64,000 bases of DNA from Bremerella sp. TYQ1 (GCF_020150455.1 NZ_CP083740.1:930001-994000); one strand, 5' to 3'; numbered from the stretch's first letter, positions 43,088 to 52,403 are shown. A program made the numbers and translations. The notes: generated by a model not told the origin, from the letters alone.

Positions 43088-43843
43088 TTAAGCCTCCAAG
43101 TGGTCATCCAAACCATAGCGTGGTAGAGTGACGACAACGCTGGTTCCTTGGCTCTCGCCGCTGGATACGGCAACTGATCCGCAGCATTGTTCAACCATAT
43201 ATCTGACGACCGCTAGTCCGCCACCGAGTCCCGCTGCCCTGGTCGAGGCGGATCGGTAGAAAAGTTCATCTTCACCTGACCATCTGGAAGCCGGGGTACC
43301 GCTGCCATTGTCAGTAAACCGAAGCTCGTAGGCGTTGGTCAGTGTGGTAAGCTCTATGCCGAGTCGTACTTCCCCTTTTTCGTCATTTCGAAGCCGGAGG
43401 GCATGTACGATAAGATTATCGACGATATTTCGAAATCTTGCTGGGAACCATTCGATGTATTCGTGATCCAAATCAAGACGAAGGACTGCTTTAGGGGCTC
43501 CACTGATCCGTTGTTGCCACCGAAAGACTTGCTTAATCAGCGGACGAATAGCGATTGCGACCACTTGGTCAAATGCAGGATGATAACCTGGTGGTTCGGT
43601 GACATCGTAGAGGATCTCACGGAAGTGGGAGCACGCTTTCTCAATAGATGTCAGACGTCCTGAAAGACTTGTAGGCTCGGATTCATCGCTACAGAGCCCA
43701 AGGGTTTGTTCAATGTATTCGCGGGCAATGTGTTGTAGAAACTGGTCGCGGCGACGCAGTCGATCGATTTCTAATTCTAGCTCCGCTACATAGCTCAATA
43801 GAAAAGGACCCTGCTCCCCATCTTTGAAACTCGTTGTCAGCAT
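43088..43843 (-). CDS. Histidine-kinase-like ATPase (sensor kinase without clear H-box)
   Basis: About 251 residues from the ATG at 43843, preceded by AAGGA (the frame stays open to 43942). The N-terminus is a coiled coil (LLSYVAELELEIDRLRRRDQ). The C-terminal half is an HATPase_c domain: N-box RFRNIVDNLIVHALRLRND, G1 FTDNGSGTPA and G2 AGLGGGLAVVRYMVEQ, then a final SQGTSVVVTLP. A phospho-acceptor His motif is not obvious. There is no membrane helix or sensor domain, and no response regulator is adjacent. It may be a cytosolic kinase taking signals from another protein, or an anti-sigma-like switch. Sigma or regulator partners are not visible nearby. Confidence 0.8.
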   Translation of the reverse strand: MLTTSFKDGEQGPFLLSYVAELELEIDRLRRRDQFLQHIAREYIEQTLGLCSDESEPTSLSGRLTSIEKACSHFREILYDVTEPPGYHPAFDQVVAIAIRPLIKQVFRWQQRISGAPKAVLRLDLDHEYIEWFPARFRNIVDNLIVHALRLRNDEKGEVRLGIELTTLTNAYELRFTDNGSGTPASRWSGEDELFYRSASTRAAGLGGGLAVVRYMVEQCCGSVAVSSGESQGTSVVVTLPRYGLDDHLEA

Positions 43844-44028
43844 GAAATCACCATTCCTTGTATTGGAAATAGGCATGAAATTTATTTGGGCATTGCAGCT
43901 CTCGTTTGTTTCCGCTGGATGACGCAGAAGAAGGTCCATCAATGCAACAATTCTCCTTCATCCGACAATAATGTATGCCTCGGAAACTATTTCTCTGTTT
44001 GCCTAAAACGAACACGTATCTAGCCGAG

Positions 44029-44778
44029 TCATCTGACATACAACCCTGGCTGGGCCGCAAACGCCTGGTACGACTCGGCTGTCAACGAGTAATAAGTCTT
44101 TCCGTTGAATTGCTTGGTTCCGTAGGCAAATGCCTTTGGAAACTCTTTGTTCATGACAGGATCGTGGACCAGCGAATCGATTTGGTAATACTCCGAAAAG
44201 TAAATCTCGAAGTAGATTTGAGCAAACTCTACTAGCTTGTTGTCAATCCACTCGGCAATCAATTGTTGCGAACAACCTTCAGCTGAAATGGTCAGCCGAT
44301 CATGAGCTTTGAATTTGACGTAGACCGGAATGACTTCCAGTTTGAAATCTAAGATCAAATTGTCGAAGTCTTGGTCTGCATCAATATTAAATTCGAGCAC
44401 GACGTTCGCATGGAAGCGTTCCGAATTCGGAACCGTAAGGGTGACCGTTCTTCTAAATTCACAGGGTCTCGTTTCCTGCTGGCCGCCCCATTTTTCGTTT
44501 ATATGGAAATCTTGGAATGCCTCAACACTCACGAAGGCATCCAGTTGTTGGCGAAGAAGATGTTGCAATCTGCCAGCAACATCACGGAGGTCTTTGCATT
44601 TGGCTTGTTGAACGTCGAACGCCTTTCGAGCGGAAGCTCTTATGGACTCAACGCGGGCATTGGCGCCATCCACTTCCATTTGAAGTCGGCCAATCAGGTT
44701 GTTACTAACACCCACGGGCCTTTCAGGACTCTTGATCCATTCGGGGCTGATTTTAGGTTCGTGAGAAACTTGGGTCAT
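44029..44778 (-). CDS. Protein with degenerate YHS domain
   Basis: About 249 residues from the ATG at 44778 (AAAGG seven bases upstream). A coiled-coil N-terminus (SNNLIGRLQMEVDGANARVE) is followed by a beta-rich middle (RRTVTLTVPNSERFHANVVL, then DNLILDFKLEVIPVYVKFKA). The C-terminal 50 residues read HDPVMNKEFPKAF...QFNGKTYYSLTAESYQAF and AAQPGLYV, the spacing of a YHS metal-binding domain (DPVCGM...Y.GK.Y.FCS..C...F...P..Y). Both Cys positions are replaced (Met after DPV; Ser-Leu-Thr-Ala-Glu-Ser for FCSxxC), so it cannot bind metal in the usual way. Its role is unknown. Confidence 0.65.
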   Translation of the reverse strand: MTQVSHEPKISPEWIKSPERPVGVSNNLIGRLQMEVDGANARVESIRASARKAFDVQQAKCKDLRDVAGRLQHLLRQQLDAFVSVEAFQDFHINEKWGGQQETRPCEFRRTVTLTVPNSERFHANVVLEFNIDADQDFDNLILDFKLEVIPVYVKFKAHDRLTISAEGCSQQLIAEWIDNKLVEFAQIYFEIYFSEYYQIDSLVHDPVMNKEFPKAFAYGTKQFNGKTYYSLTAESYQAFAAQPGLYVR

Positions 44779-45617
44779 GGTTTTGCCTTTTATTGCAAAG
44801 TATGGCAGAGAAGTTCTTGCCAGTCGCACGATTGCGATTCTCAATGATCGCTGGACGGAAGTACCTTCCTGCAGTGAGTTGTGCTCTCAAAGCATGGCGA
44901 CTACGTCCCAGAGCAGTGAAGAGAATCCTTTTCGATTCTGAACTCACGGGCCCAGGCATTGGAAACAGAGTTGTGTTCCACCAAGTGGCGTGGACCTTTG
45001 CTCTTTACTTTCAGACTCGGCAAAGGTCGCTCATTACACTATGGGCAAAGGCAATGGCCAGAAAAGTCGACGCCCAGCATGCGCTAACTACCTTGAAACG
45101 CATGGAAACACCGATATGGACATTTGTCCAAAGGTAACCTACCTCATCGGCTTACTCTTCATTGGGCCTATTGAAGAATCTAACTTGCCCGCTATCTAGT
45201 CAACAGAAGTAAATTTGGTTGGAAATCATCTTGGATTTCTTAGTCTCTGCGCAATTCTACCACTCGACCTGTGAACTTGATATAGACAATGGAAAACAAT
45301 TCGTGGAACTCCGAAGAACGATGGCATTTGTAGAAGCCACGCCTTTGTTTCGTAGAAGCATGATGGGGAGATTCAGTGCAAGGTAAAAGTGAGAATAGCC
45401 AATAAGCCCCCGTCCCGTGCAAAAAGTCAGATGTCGCTTTACATACAACAAAAAGCGATCAAGCTTGGTTGGTTAAACATCGGTTAAAGCAACACGAATC
45501 GGAGCTGCCGACAGCGAGTCGGTCTTTCGGGAGTACCTTTCAACCACGAGCGCAGCACAAGCATGTCAGCTTCTTGTAGCCTGTCGTGGAACGAGAGAAG
45601 AATTTCGGAGAAGCCAA
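44779..45617. other. Gene-poor stretch upstream of the IS remnant
   Basis: Several short frames are open but none has a ribosome-binding site, a domain or a protein-like composition. The part nearest the transposase (45485-45617) probably belongs to the decayed insertion element. I see no repeat, RNA or hairpin worth naming here. Confidence 0.35.
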
Positions 45618-46331
45618 TCACGCGGCTTGGTGATGATGGTGTTTCAGCACACCACCGAGCCGTTCGTGGCACTTAACCGAATCGATCGATAGAACCTCCG
45701 GTGTCGTCTCACCGTTTGACGTGAGCAGTTCGTTCTCTTTTCCTTGATGCGGTCGATCTTCGTGATAGAAGTCCACGAATTCGCTCACGAGATAATCCAT
45801 ATGTTCCTGGCCAAACACAACAAAGTGATCCAGGCATTCCTGCTGCAGCGTCTGGATGAAACGCTCGACAAAAGCGTTCATGTTCGGAGACCGGTAGACT
45901 GACTTCAAAACCCGGATGTCCACGGCCTGAAACGTTTCATCAACCCTGGCCGTGAACTTCTTATCTCGATCGTGCATCAGCGTTTCAATAGATAGTTCTT
46001 TCAACCTCGCGTGCTCCAGAAACGTTTCGACTTGCAGCGTGGTCCATTCTTCGTTGGGATGAAACGTCGATGGCGTGATAAAGACTCGTCGCGAATCGAC
46101 GTGGAGAAACACCAGCACATACAGATCCCGCCAACCTTTCAGGGTGAGAACTCGCTTAGAGTAGAAATCACACTGCCAAAGCGTCGCGGCGTGCATCTCC
46201 AAGAATTCATCCCAGGTACCTTCGCCACGTTTGGGTCCAGGGTCGAGTCCGTTCCGCAATGCAGGAAAGGGTTCGGTTCGCTCAGGGGTAGACCGAAAGG
46301 GACGCTGAATCGCTAAGTCTTGTCTCCGCAA
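45618..46331 (-). pseudogene. Transposase remnant with DDE integrase core
   Basis: The catalytic core of an rve-type transposase is present: Asp in LWQCDFYS, Asp in [11 protein letters not shown] and Glu in [19 protein letters not shown], the D-D-35-E pattern of integrase-core transposases. A stop codon lies directly before the first codon (TTG at 46331). The N-terminal DNA-binding part that makes full-length relatives about 350-400 residues is missing, giving only 237 residues. This makes it probably inactive. The C-terminal HHHHQAA tail is intact. CAGATAAC-containing repeats upstream (46334, 46477 and 46576 regions) may be traces of its ends. Confidence 0.75.
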
Positions 46332-46736
46332 TCAGATAACGCGAAAACCAAAACGGAGAACATTCACGAAGAGAGTTCTGCACGGGGAGCCTTTCGTTGC
46401 AGCGGATTTTCCGCTGATTAACCAGTTAACGATAAATGCTGAGAGTGAATTCTCTGGGCGTGTTTTCGTTTGGGGTTATCTGGTAAGGAGTTGCGATTTT
46501 GCGGATGCTCTCGGGCTAACACTAAGCGAACGCTTGGTGCGCTAGATCGGCCGTTCTCGTCGATGACTCTCGCGCTATCTGGTTAGAATCGGATTTTGAG
46601 TTAACAGTCGTGTTTCATCCGGTGCCAATCGCGAAGCCCGATTTCTGATTGGCTACATGAGTCAAGATGATTCGTCCTGGTGTTCATGAAACGCGAAAGC
46701 TCGCAACCATGAACATCGCGTTTATGCGAACGATTC
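46332..46736. repeat. Possible insertion-element end with CAGATA repeats
   Basis: No gene. CAGATAACGCGAAAACC starts at 46334; reverse-orientation relatives CCAGATAACCCC (complement of 46472-46483) and CCAGATAGCGCGAGAG (complement of 46566-46581) follow. They share CAGATA-.CGCGA and could be IS termini or a non-autonomous element. Also present is GCAGCGGATTTTCCGCTG, a small hairpin (46399-46416). Confidence 0.35.
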
Positions 46737-49628
46737 TCAATTGGATTTGATTACCGTGGCCGAGTCCGCGAGTGTGGCTTCAAGTTCGCGACGAAGTGTC
46801 AGTGCTTCAAGCCAATTATGTAAGTGAATCCCGTCCGGCTTGGTGGCACTCTGATCCAGCAAATTATTGACTTTGCCAAGCCACATCCTCGCGGCATCCT
46901 TCTGCCCCAGGCTTAGGTTCGCCCGCGAAAGCCATCCCCATGTGACGATGCAGTCCTCCGGGCGCGAGTTGGTCTGGAGGCTCTGCTGCAGAACGATAAT
47001 TGCTTCCGGATGCTTTTTTTGTCGACAAAGCAATGCGCCCCGCTGAGTTAGCGACCAAAAGGCCTCGGCGTGCAGATCCAGTTCCGGCATGCCCAGTTCC
47101 GTGGCTCGAGCCAACTCTTGATCTGTACCTCTCACCAGCGTACACGCTCGCGCGACCAGAAATCTTCGTAGGTTGTCTTTCTCGAACCGCTCAAGCATCG
47201 CCGAGCAGACCTCGCGATAGCCTGAGGCATCGCCTGCCAGAATGCGAACCGCAGCGTATTCAAACCACACTTCCGTATTGATGGCGTAGTCTCCAGCGAT
47301 CACCTCAGTGTAGGACTCGACCGCGAGTGGCCACTGTTGCTTAGCGGCTGCTGAACGGGCGCGGCACAGGCCAAGCACGGCGGCTGTTCCCTCGTGCTTC
47401 ATAATTGGGGAGTTTGCCGCCAGGGCATCGCGCTCTGCAGCAAGTGCCTCATCCCAGCGTTCAGAGGCCGCCTGTGCGCTAATCAGAATCTGCCGACTCG
47501 TCGGATACTCCGGGCGGAGAGAGATGGCTCTACGAAGGGACACAATCGCCGCCTCCGCATTTCCATTTGAAAGCTGGGCGTGCCCCAACCAACACCATGC
47601 GACGAAATGGGATGGTTTCAGGGCAACCGCCGCCCGAAAGTACTGGATTGCTTCGGCGCTTCTGTTCTGACGTGATAGAACATGACCAAGCTCGACATTT
47701 ACCCAGAAGTTTGAGGGATCACGGAGATGGGCCTCTAGCAAGATCTCGATCGCTGCCTGGTTGTGATCAAGCGAACTGAGCAGAAATCCGACCATGACCA
47801 TCTGGTGAGTCAACGGAGGTGGTTCGGCGGTTGCCGCATCGTTGACAAGTCGCTTGAGACTAAGGAGATCCTTCCAGGTGGCTGAGTCCCGAAAGCGGTC
47901 CTGCCATGGGCTTGGCGATGCAGTGCGACCCACGGCCAATAACCTTTGAAGTTCGGAGTCGTCAGCATTATATTTTTCCGTAAAGGCAGCGTAGTCCAAA
48001 GCCATCAAGAGTTCTTCGCAAAGCGCTGACTCCCTAACACGTACAGCAGCTGTTTTTACTCCAACATCGCTTCCAATACCAATACGCTGAAAAACTCTTG
48101 CGTAGGCGTCACGGGCGGGCAAGTAGTTGTAACCCGCATCATTGGGTTCAGGAAAACTCTGGCGAATACGATCAAGTTCTTCAGCTATCTCGAGTTCCTC
48201 TGCCGCGTCAGCCAATTGAAATTCGAGTTCCGGTGATTGAGCGTCTTCAATACGCGTCCTCGCCGTTCGTAGAATGCCGTTAGCGTCCGACCATTGTTGG
48301 CTCTTTACCAATTGCGAGAGCAACGGCAAAGAAGATGCAATGAATTTTCGCGCACCCTCACGCCGAACAAGTTCTTCGGTCTGTCGCGCGTGCTCAACTT
48401 GTTGAATCCAAAATCCCCCAGTAATTGCTCCGGTCAGAGCAAGGACGGATACGACTATGGCTACGGAACTGGCCGGCCGGCGCCTACACCATTTGAGTGT
48501 CCGCTCTGCGAAACTAATGGGTCGTGCTTGGACTGGCTCACCACCCAGGAAGCGTTCGAGATCGGCTGCAAGATTTGCCGCGCTTACGTATCGTCTCGCA
48601 GGATCCTTCTGGAGACACTTGAGACAGATGGTTTGCAAATCGAATGGCACACGAGAGTTCAACTGTGAAGGTGCCACAGGCTCATCATTGATAACCTGCT
48701 GAAGGGTTTCGGTGGAAGTCTCGGCCTTGAAGGGAGGGCGTCCAGTAAGTAGCTCATATAGGACGGCTCCTATCGAGTAGATATCAACCGTTGGCTGAAT
48801 CGCGTTGTGACCGCCGGCGGCTTGCTCGGGTGCCATATAACTGGGGGTGCCGGCGCGTGGTTCATTCGTCAAAGTCGTAGAGTCAAGTTCAATCCATCTC
48901 GACAGGCTGAAGTCTCCGATTTTTGGGGTCTGGTCTGAGTCGAGAAGAATGTTCCCAGGCTTCAGGTCGCGATGCACGATGCCTATGAGGTGTGCGGCAT
49001 GGATCGCATCTGCCAGCACACGGACGAGTTCTGCCGCCTCTGTTGCTGAGCGTGGTTTCCCCTTAAGTGTTTGGGCGAGATCGCCCCCTTCGAGAAGTTC
49101 CATGGCGTAGAACGGAAAGCCATCATGCTCCGCGACGTCATATACCTGTACGATGTTGGGATGACGCAATGCCGCGACATTCTGAGCTTCGCGCAGCAAG
49201 CATTCTAATTCCTCACGAGATGCATATGCGCCAAGCAACACCATCTTGATCGCGACCAAACGGTTTAGCTTGAGGTGTCGAGCGCGGTATACGACCCCCA
49301 TTCCGCCGGTGCCAATGACATCGAGAACTTCGTATCCGGGGATCTCGGGAAGGCGATCATTGCTATGGAAACTGTCCCGCAGCAAACGTCGGGTCGGACT
49401 CGTGCCTGCAACAGGTGTGGGAAACATCGCCTCCATCTCGGCATGAACTCCGCGTAATCGGTGCAGCCGTTCTTCAAGTATCCGCTCAAGTTCGATGTCG
49501 CCGCCACTCGCCTCACGAGGTAATTTGTTCGTCTCAAGTATCTCCTCAAGTAGCGCACGGATTTGAGTCTCATCACGTGGCGAGGGCTTGTCGGCGGGAC
49601 CATCGTTACGGGGCGTCGATTCACCCAC
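46737..49628 (-). CDS. Ser/Thr protein kinase with membrane helix and TPR domain
   Basis: A 963-residue Hanks-type kinase. Kinase domain (about 98-360): Gly loop IGTGGMGVVYRA (105-116), Lys128 in VAIKMV, HRDLKPGNILLD (219-230, catalytic Asp221), then GDFSLSRW where DFG is DFS (239-241), and GTPSYMAPEQ. One membrane helix (about 387-408, SSVAIVVSVLALTGAITGGFWI in pieces) anchors it, and the outer part (about 480-960) holds TPR-like helical repeats (LGHVLSRQNRSAEAIQYFRA, LGHAQLSNGNAEAAIVSLRR). The start is 12 bases after the stop of the ECF sigma gene, so they form an operon. In planctomycetes such pairs make a signalling unit in which the kinase acts on or with the sigma factor. The Gly to Ser change in DFG is unusual; activity is probable but uncertain. 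Confidence 0.93.
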   Translation of the reverse strand: MGESTPRNDGPADKPSPRDETQIRALLEEILETNKLPREASGGDIELERILEERLHRLRGVHAEMEAMFPTPVAGTSPTRRLLRDSFHSNDRLPEIPGYEVLDVIGTGGMGVVYRARHLKLNRLVAIKMVLLGAYASREELECLLREAQNVAALRHPNIVQVYDVAEHDGFPFYAMELLEGGDLAQTLKGKPRSATEAAELVRVLADAIHAAHLIGIVHRDLKPGNILLDSDQTPKIGDFSLSRWIELDSTTLTNEPRAGTPSYMAPEQAAGGHNAIQPTVDIYSIGAVLYELLTGRPPFKAETSTETLQQVINDEPVAPSQLNSRVPFDLQTICLKCLQKDPARRYVSAANLAADLERFLGGEPVQARPISFAERTLKWCRRRPASSVAIVVSVLALTGAITGGFWIQQVEHARQTEELVRREGARKFIASSLPLLSQLVKSQQWSDANGILRTARTRIEDAQSPELEFQLADAAEELEIAEELDRIRQSFPEPNDAGYNYLPARDAYARVFQRIGIGSDVGVKTAAVRVRESALCEELLMALDYAAFTEKYNADDSELQRLLAVGRTASPSPWQDRFRDSATWKDLLSLKRLVNDAATAEPPPLTHQMVMVGFLLSSLDHNQAAIEILLEAHLRDPSNFWVNVELGHVLSRQNRSAEAIQYFRAAVALKPSHFVAWCWLGHAQLSNGNAEAAIVSLRRAISLRPEYPTSRQILISAQAASERWDEALAAERDALAANSPIMKHEGTAAVLGLCRARSAAAKQQWPLAVESYTEVIAGDYAINTEVWFEYAAVRILAGDASGYREVCSAMLERFEKDNLRRFLVARACTLVRGTDQELARATELGMPELDLHAEAFWSLTQRGALLCRQKKHPEAIIVLQQSLQTNSRPEDCIVTWGWLSRANLSLGQKDAARMWLGKVNNLLDQSATKPDGIHLHNWLEALTLRRELEATLADSATVIKSN

Positions 49629-49640
49629 TGGCTCACTCCT

Positions 49641-50243
49641 TTAGGCATCAGGGGGACGAAGATCGCTAAGCTGCTCACTCAAGATCACGAGACCGCGATT
49701 CAGGCGGCGCTGCACGGTCTTGCTCGAAACCTGAAGGATCTCAGCGGTCTCACTCTGCGTGATGCCTTGGATACGAACCAACTCGAAAACTTCACGCTCT
49801 TCGTCCGGGAGATTCTCGATCGCTTCCAGCATCCTGACCGCATTTGCCCCGAGGATCGATCCTGAGGTTTCCGGAGAGGCAATGGCATCCTCGTAGTGCA
49901 CAGGCATTTGTGCCTGTTGATCTAAGCGTCGGGCCAGGTCATTAAGTTCCCATCGCATATGGCGATTCGCGAGTGCGAAGAACTGCCTGGGGGTTTCCGG
50001 GTGCACGCTCTGCATGGCTTTGAGGAGTCGCTCCACGATCGCGCTCAGCATTTCTTCCGACTGGAGACTCACCGGGGGGCGCATGAGGCGAGGATACCGG
50101 CGAACCAGCATCGTAGTGCATAGTGTTTGCAAACGAGCGGCCGACCTTTCTAGCAAGGCACGTACGATCGGTTCGGACGGGGCATCTCCACCGAGTTCCC
50201 GCAAGTATTTCTGAACTTCGATCGTCGTGTTTCCCTGGTCCAT
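49641..50243 (-). CDS. ECF RNA polymerase sigma factor linked to the kinase
   Basis: About 200 residues from the ATG at 50243 (an upstream ATG at 50378 would overlap the divergent isochorismatase gene). The N-terminal half (LQTLCTTMLVRRYPRLMRPP, then MLSAIVERLLKAMQSV and PRQFFALANRHMRWELNDLA) is sigma region 2; the C-terminal half (IENLPDEEREVFELVRIQGI, then TQSETAEILQVSSKTVQRRL) is region 4 with its helix-turn-helix. It belongs to the planctomycete ECF group coupled to Ser/Thr kinases. A TATAAT lies seven bases upstream of the ATG (50250-50255), so the transcript may be leaderless. The kinase gene follows 12 bases after its stop. Confidence 0.92.
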   Translation of the reverse strand: MDQGNTTIEVQKYLRELGGDAPSEPIVRALLERSAARLQTLCTTMLVRRYPRLMRPPVSLQSEEMLSAIVERLLKAMQSVHPETPRQFFALANRHMRWELNDLARRLDQQAQMPVHYEDAIASPETSGSILGANAVRMLEAIENLPDEEREVFELVRIQGITQSETAEILQVSSKTVQRRLNRGLVILSEQLSDLRPPDA

Positions 50244-50249
50244 GCCTGG

Positions 50250-50255
50250 ATTATA
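50250..50255 (-). promoter_or_regulatory. TATAAT -10 box of the sigma/kinase operon (leaderless start)
   Basis: On the minus strand a consensus TATAAT ends six bases before the ATG at 50243, placing the transcription start at or next to the start codon. A TTGACA is present upstream but 24 bases away, too far for a standard -35 box, so another factor or an extended -10 may be used. Confidence 0.5.
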
Positions 50256-50370
50256 GGCCTGCCATTGCTGCTGAGCGAGTGTCAAATCCAGGGATGTCCA
50301 CCTCTCACGCTCAGGATAAGTAGCTGGAGTCGAGTGACCCGGCAACTCACCTACTCGAAGGAATCTCGCC

Positions 50371-51009
50371 ATGACCAAGACTGGACTTCAAGCCCTCCTG
50401 ACTCCCGAAGAAAGCGTACTTCTGCTCATTGATCACCAGCCCTTTCAGTTCGCAAACCTACATAGCCACGAGCCGACGATGGTCGTCAACAATGTCGTCG
50501 GATTGGCCAAGGGGGCCAAAGTATTCGGCGTACCAACGATCCTTACAACCGTGCTGGAAGAACGTGGTGGTCTGCTGATCAAAGATCTACAAAACGTCTT
50601 TCCCGAACAAAAGCCCATCAATCGAACGCTTATCAATACCTGGGAAGACCAACGCGTTGTCGATGCGATTGAGAAAACAGGACGAAGGAAGCTAGTCGTC
50701 GCGGCTTTATGGACGGAGATCTGTCTTGCGATGCCGGTCATTCAAGCCTTGGGGGACGATTATGAAGTTTTCATAGTTACCGACGCGTCCGGCGGTGTCA
50801 CCCTCGAAGCCCACGAAATGGCGGTTCGCCGGATGATTCAAGCCGGCGCCGTACCGCTCACCTGGCTGGCCGTTGTTTCGGAGTGGCAGCGTGATTGGGC
50901 GAGAGAAAGCACGCTCCCAGGCATGGTCGAAGTTATGACAGATCATGGTGGCGGGAGCGGAGTTGCATTCGCATGGGAAATGCAACTGCTTGGTTTAAGC
51001 CCCAGATAA
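50371..51009 (+). CDS. Isochorismatase-family (YcaC-like) hydrolase, copy 1
   Basis: A 212-residue cysteine hydrolase. LLLIDHQPFQF contains catalytic Asp21, and ALWTEICLAMPVIQAL contains the nucleophile Cys118 at the end of the fourth strand. INRTLINTW and the YcaC-type C-terminus (SEWQRDWARE...) place it near YcaC, an octameric hydrolase of unknown substrate in E. coli. It is cytosolic. It lies divergent from the kinase-linked sigma factor and may be controlled by it. A second, related copy follows 82 bases later; the two are clearly diverged paralogues, so they may have different substrates. Confidence 0.92.
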   Translation: MTKTGLQALLTPEESVLLLIDHQPFQFANLHSHEPTMVVNNVVGLAKGAKVFGVPTILTTVLEERGGLLIKDLQNVFPEQKPINRTLINTWEDQRVVDAIEKTGRRKLVVAALWTEICLAMPVIQALGDDYEVFIVTDASGGVTLEAHEMAVRRMIQAGAVPLTWLAVVSEWQRDWARESTLPGMVEVMTDHGGGSGVAFAWEMQLLGLSPR

Positions 51010-51091
51010 GCTGACGTTGGCGGAAAGTCTTCCGTCGGTCCACGTGTAGCCCAAACTTACTGAAACGAAAAAGGATCAGGAAAATCATATC

Positions 51092-51763
51092 ATGGCAAAC
51101 ATCGCTTCTCATACCGACGGTGGCCTGCTGACCAAGGACAATTGTGCCCTCGCGTTCATTGACCTCCAACCTCAAATGTCTTTTGGCGTCGCTAGCGGAA
51201 TTGATCGGCAATTGCTCGTCAATAACGTTCTGATGCTCGCCAAGGGAGCCAAGGAATTTGACGTTCCGACGATCATTACGACCGTCGAAACGGAGTCGTT
51301 CAGCGGGCCAACTTGGCCGCAACTACTCGACGTGTTCCCCGACCATACGCCAATCGAACGAACCGGCATGAACTCTTGGGACACGCAAGCGTTTCGCGAT
51401 GCCATCAAGGCGACCGGTAAAAAGAATATCATCCTTTCCGGACTCTGGACCGAAGTCTGTATCACTTGGCCGACACTTAACATGTTGGCCGAAGGGTACA
51501 ACATCTACGTTGTAGACGACGCTTGTGCCGGTACGTCGCTGGCTGCCCATGACGCGGCTCTTTCGCGGATGGTTCAGGCCGGTGCGGTACGAATGACAAC
51601 GGTCGCTACCGTGCTTGAATTCCAACGCGACTGGGCCGACAAGACGCATTACAACGCGTTGATGGATCTCTTTCGTGAGCATGGTGGCGGATACGGCGTC
51701 GGTATCGAGTATGCCTATACGATGGTCCATAAAGCTCCTCCGGCCCGCAAGTCTCGGAAGTAA
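51092..51763 (+). CDS. Isochorismatase-family (YcaC-like) hydrolase, copy 2
   Basis: A 223-residue paralogue of the preceding gene. LAFIDLQPQM contains Asp24, and LSGLWTEVCITWPTLNML contains Cys123. Like the first copy it has a TTV.EFQRDWAD tail segment and a C-terminal HGGGYGVG motif (HGGGSGVA in copy 1). The longer basic tail (HKAPPARKSRK) is not in copy 1. It has a clear GGA-type ribosome-binding site (AAGGATCAGGAAAA). The gene is likely cotranscribed with the first. Paired YcaC-like enzymes often associate with small oxidoreductases and ABM-domain proteins, as here. Confidence 0.92.
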   Translation: MANIASHTDGGLLTKDNCALAFIDLQPQMSFGVASGIDRQLLVNNVLMLAKGAKEFDVPTIITTVETESFSGPTWPQLLDVFPDHTPIERTGMNSWDTQAFRDAIKATGKKNIILSGLWTEVCITWPTLNMLAEGYNIYVVDDACAGTSLAAHDAALSRMVQAGAVRMTTVATVLEFQRDWADKTHYNALMDLFREHGGGYGVGIEYAYTMVHKAPPARKSRK

Positions 51764-51840
51764 CGGCTGCTAGGAACAACCGGTAATGCGGAGCATTCAT
51801 AAATTGAGTGCTCCGTATGCCATGAATTGTCGAGGCTTCA

Positions 51841-52380
51841 ATGGACAGTATTCATGTTGCCGTGACGCGGCAAGTCAAGCCGGGTTGTGAGGAAGAATTC
51901 GAGCACGCTTTGCGAGAGTTTGCCCGCGAGTCACGGCGTGAGCCAGGCACGACTGGCGTACACCTGATCGAACCGGTTCCGGGAACCAAGGGGTGCGAAT
52001 ACGGCATACTTCGATCTTTCGACAGCGAAGATGCAAGCCGCCGCTTTTACCAATCGGAGATCTTCCTTCAGTGGCAGAAGCGGTCCGAGCCTCTCGTGGT
52101 CGGAGATTCGGCAGTTCGACGGCTGCATGGATTGGAGGCTTTTTTCCGTGAATCAAAACACGCGCCTCCTCGTTGGAAGATGGCACTCGTTACTTGGCTG
52201 GGCGTCTTTCCAACGGTATTGCTCTGGTCGTCTGCGTTACCGCCATTGCTGGTCGTCATGCCGAAACTGATCGTTGCGGCGATCGTCAATATTTTCGTCG
52301 TAGTCACACTTACCTGGGCTGTTATGCCATTACTCACCAAGCTCTTGGCTGGATGGCTACAGGCGTCGAACAAGAAATAA
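51841..52380 (+). CDS. ABM-domain protein with two transmembrane helices
   Basis: A 179-residue protein. Residues 1-95 form an antibiotic-biosynthesis-monooxygenase (ABM) ferredoxin-like fold (IHVAVTRQVKPGCEEEFEHA, then LREFARESR...GTTGVHLIEPV and YGILRSFDSEDASRRFYQSE). Residues 110-175 form two membrane helices (WKMALVTWLGVFPTVLLWSS, then IVAAIVNIFVVVTLTWAVMP). This is the membrane-bound ABM family, which may cleave or oxidise small quinone-like substrates near the membrane. It precedes the amidohydrolase by 24 bases. A role with the downstream quinone oxidoreductase-like enzyme is plausible. Confidence 0.88.
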   Translation: MDSIHVAVTRQVKPGCEEEFEHALREFARESRREPGTTGVHLIEPVPGTKGCEYGILRSFDSEDASRRFYQSEIFLQWQKRSEPLVVGDSAVRRLHGLEAFFRESKHAPPRWKMALVTWLGVFPTVLLWSSALPPLLVVMPKLIVAAIVNIFVVVTLTWAVMPLLTKLLAGWLQASNKK

Positions 52381-52403
52381 CTCAAACCAACAAGGCTGGA
52401 ACC

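Noticed and set aside
44793..45137. 114-codon plus-strand frame upstream of the IS remnant
   Set aside because: Starts at TTG without Shine-Dalgarno, overlaps the start of the YHS-like gene on the other strand, and shows no domain.
50244..50290. TTGACA plus TATAAT as a classical sigma-70 promoter before the ECF sigma gene
   Set aside because: The spacing is 24 bases instead of about 17, so only the -10 box is kept as a feature.
52173..52403. Extended N-terminus of the amidohydrolase overlapping the ABM gene
   Set aside because: The extension reads through the membrane-helix codons of the ABM gene in another frame; the ATG at 52404 gives the normal amidohydrolase start.
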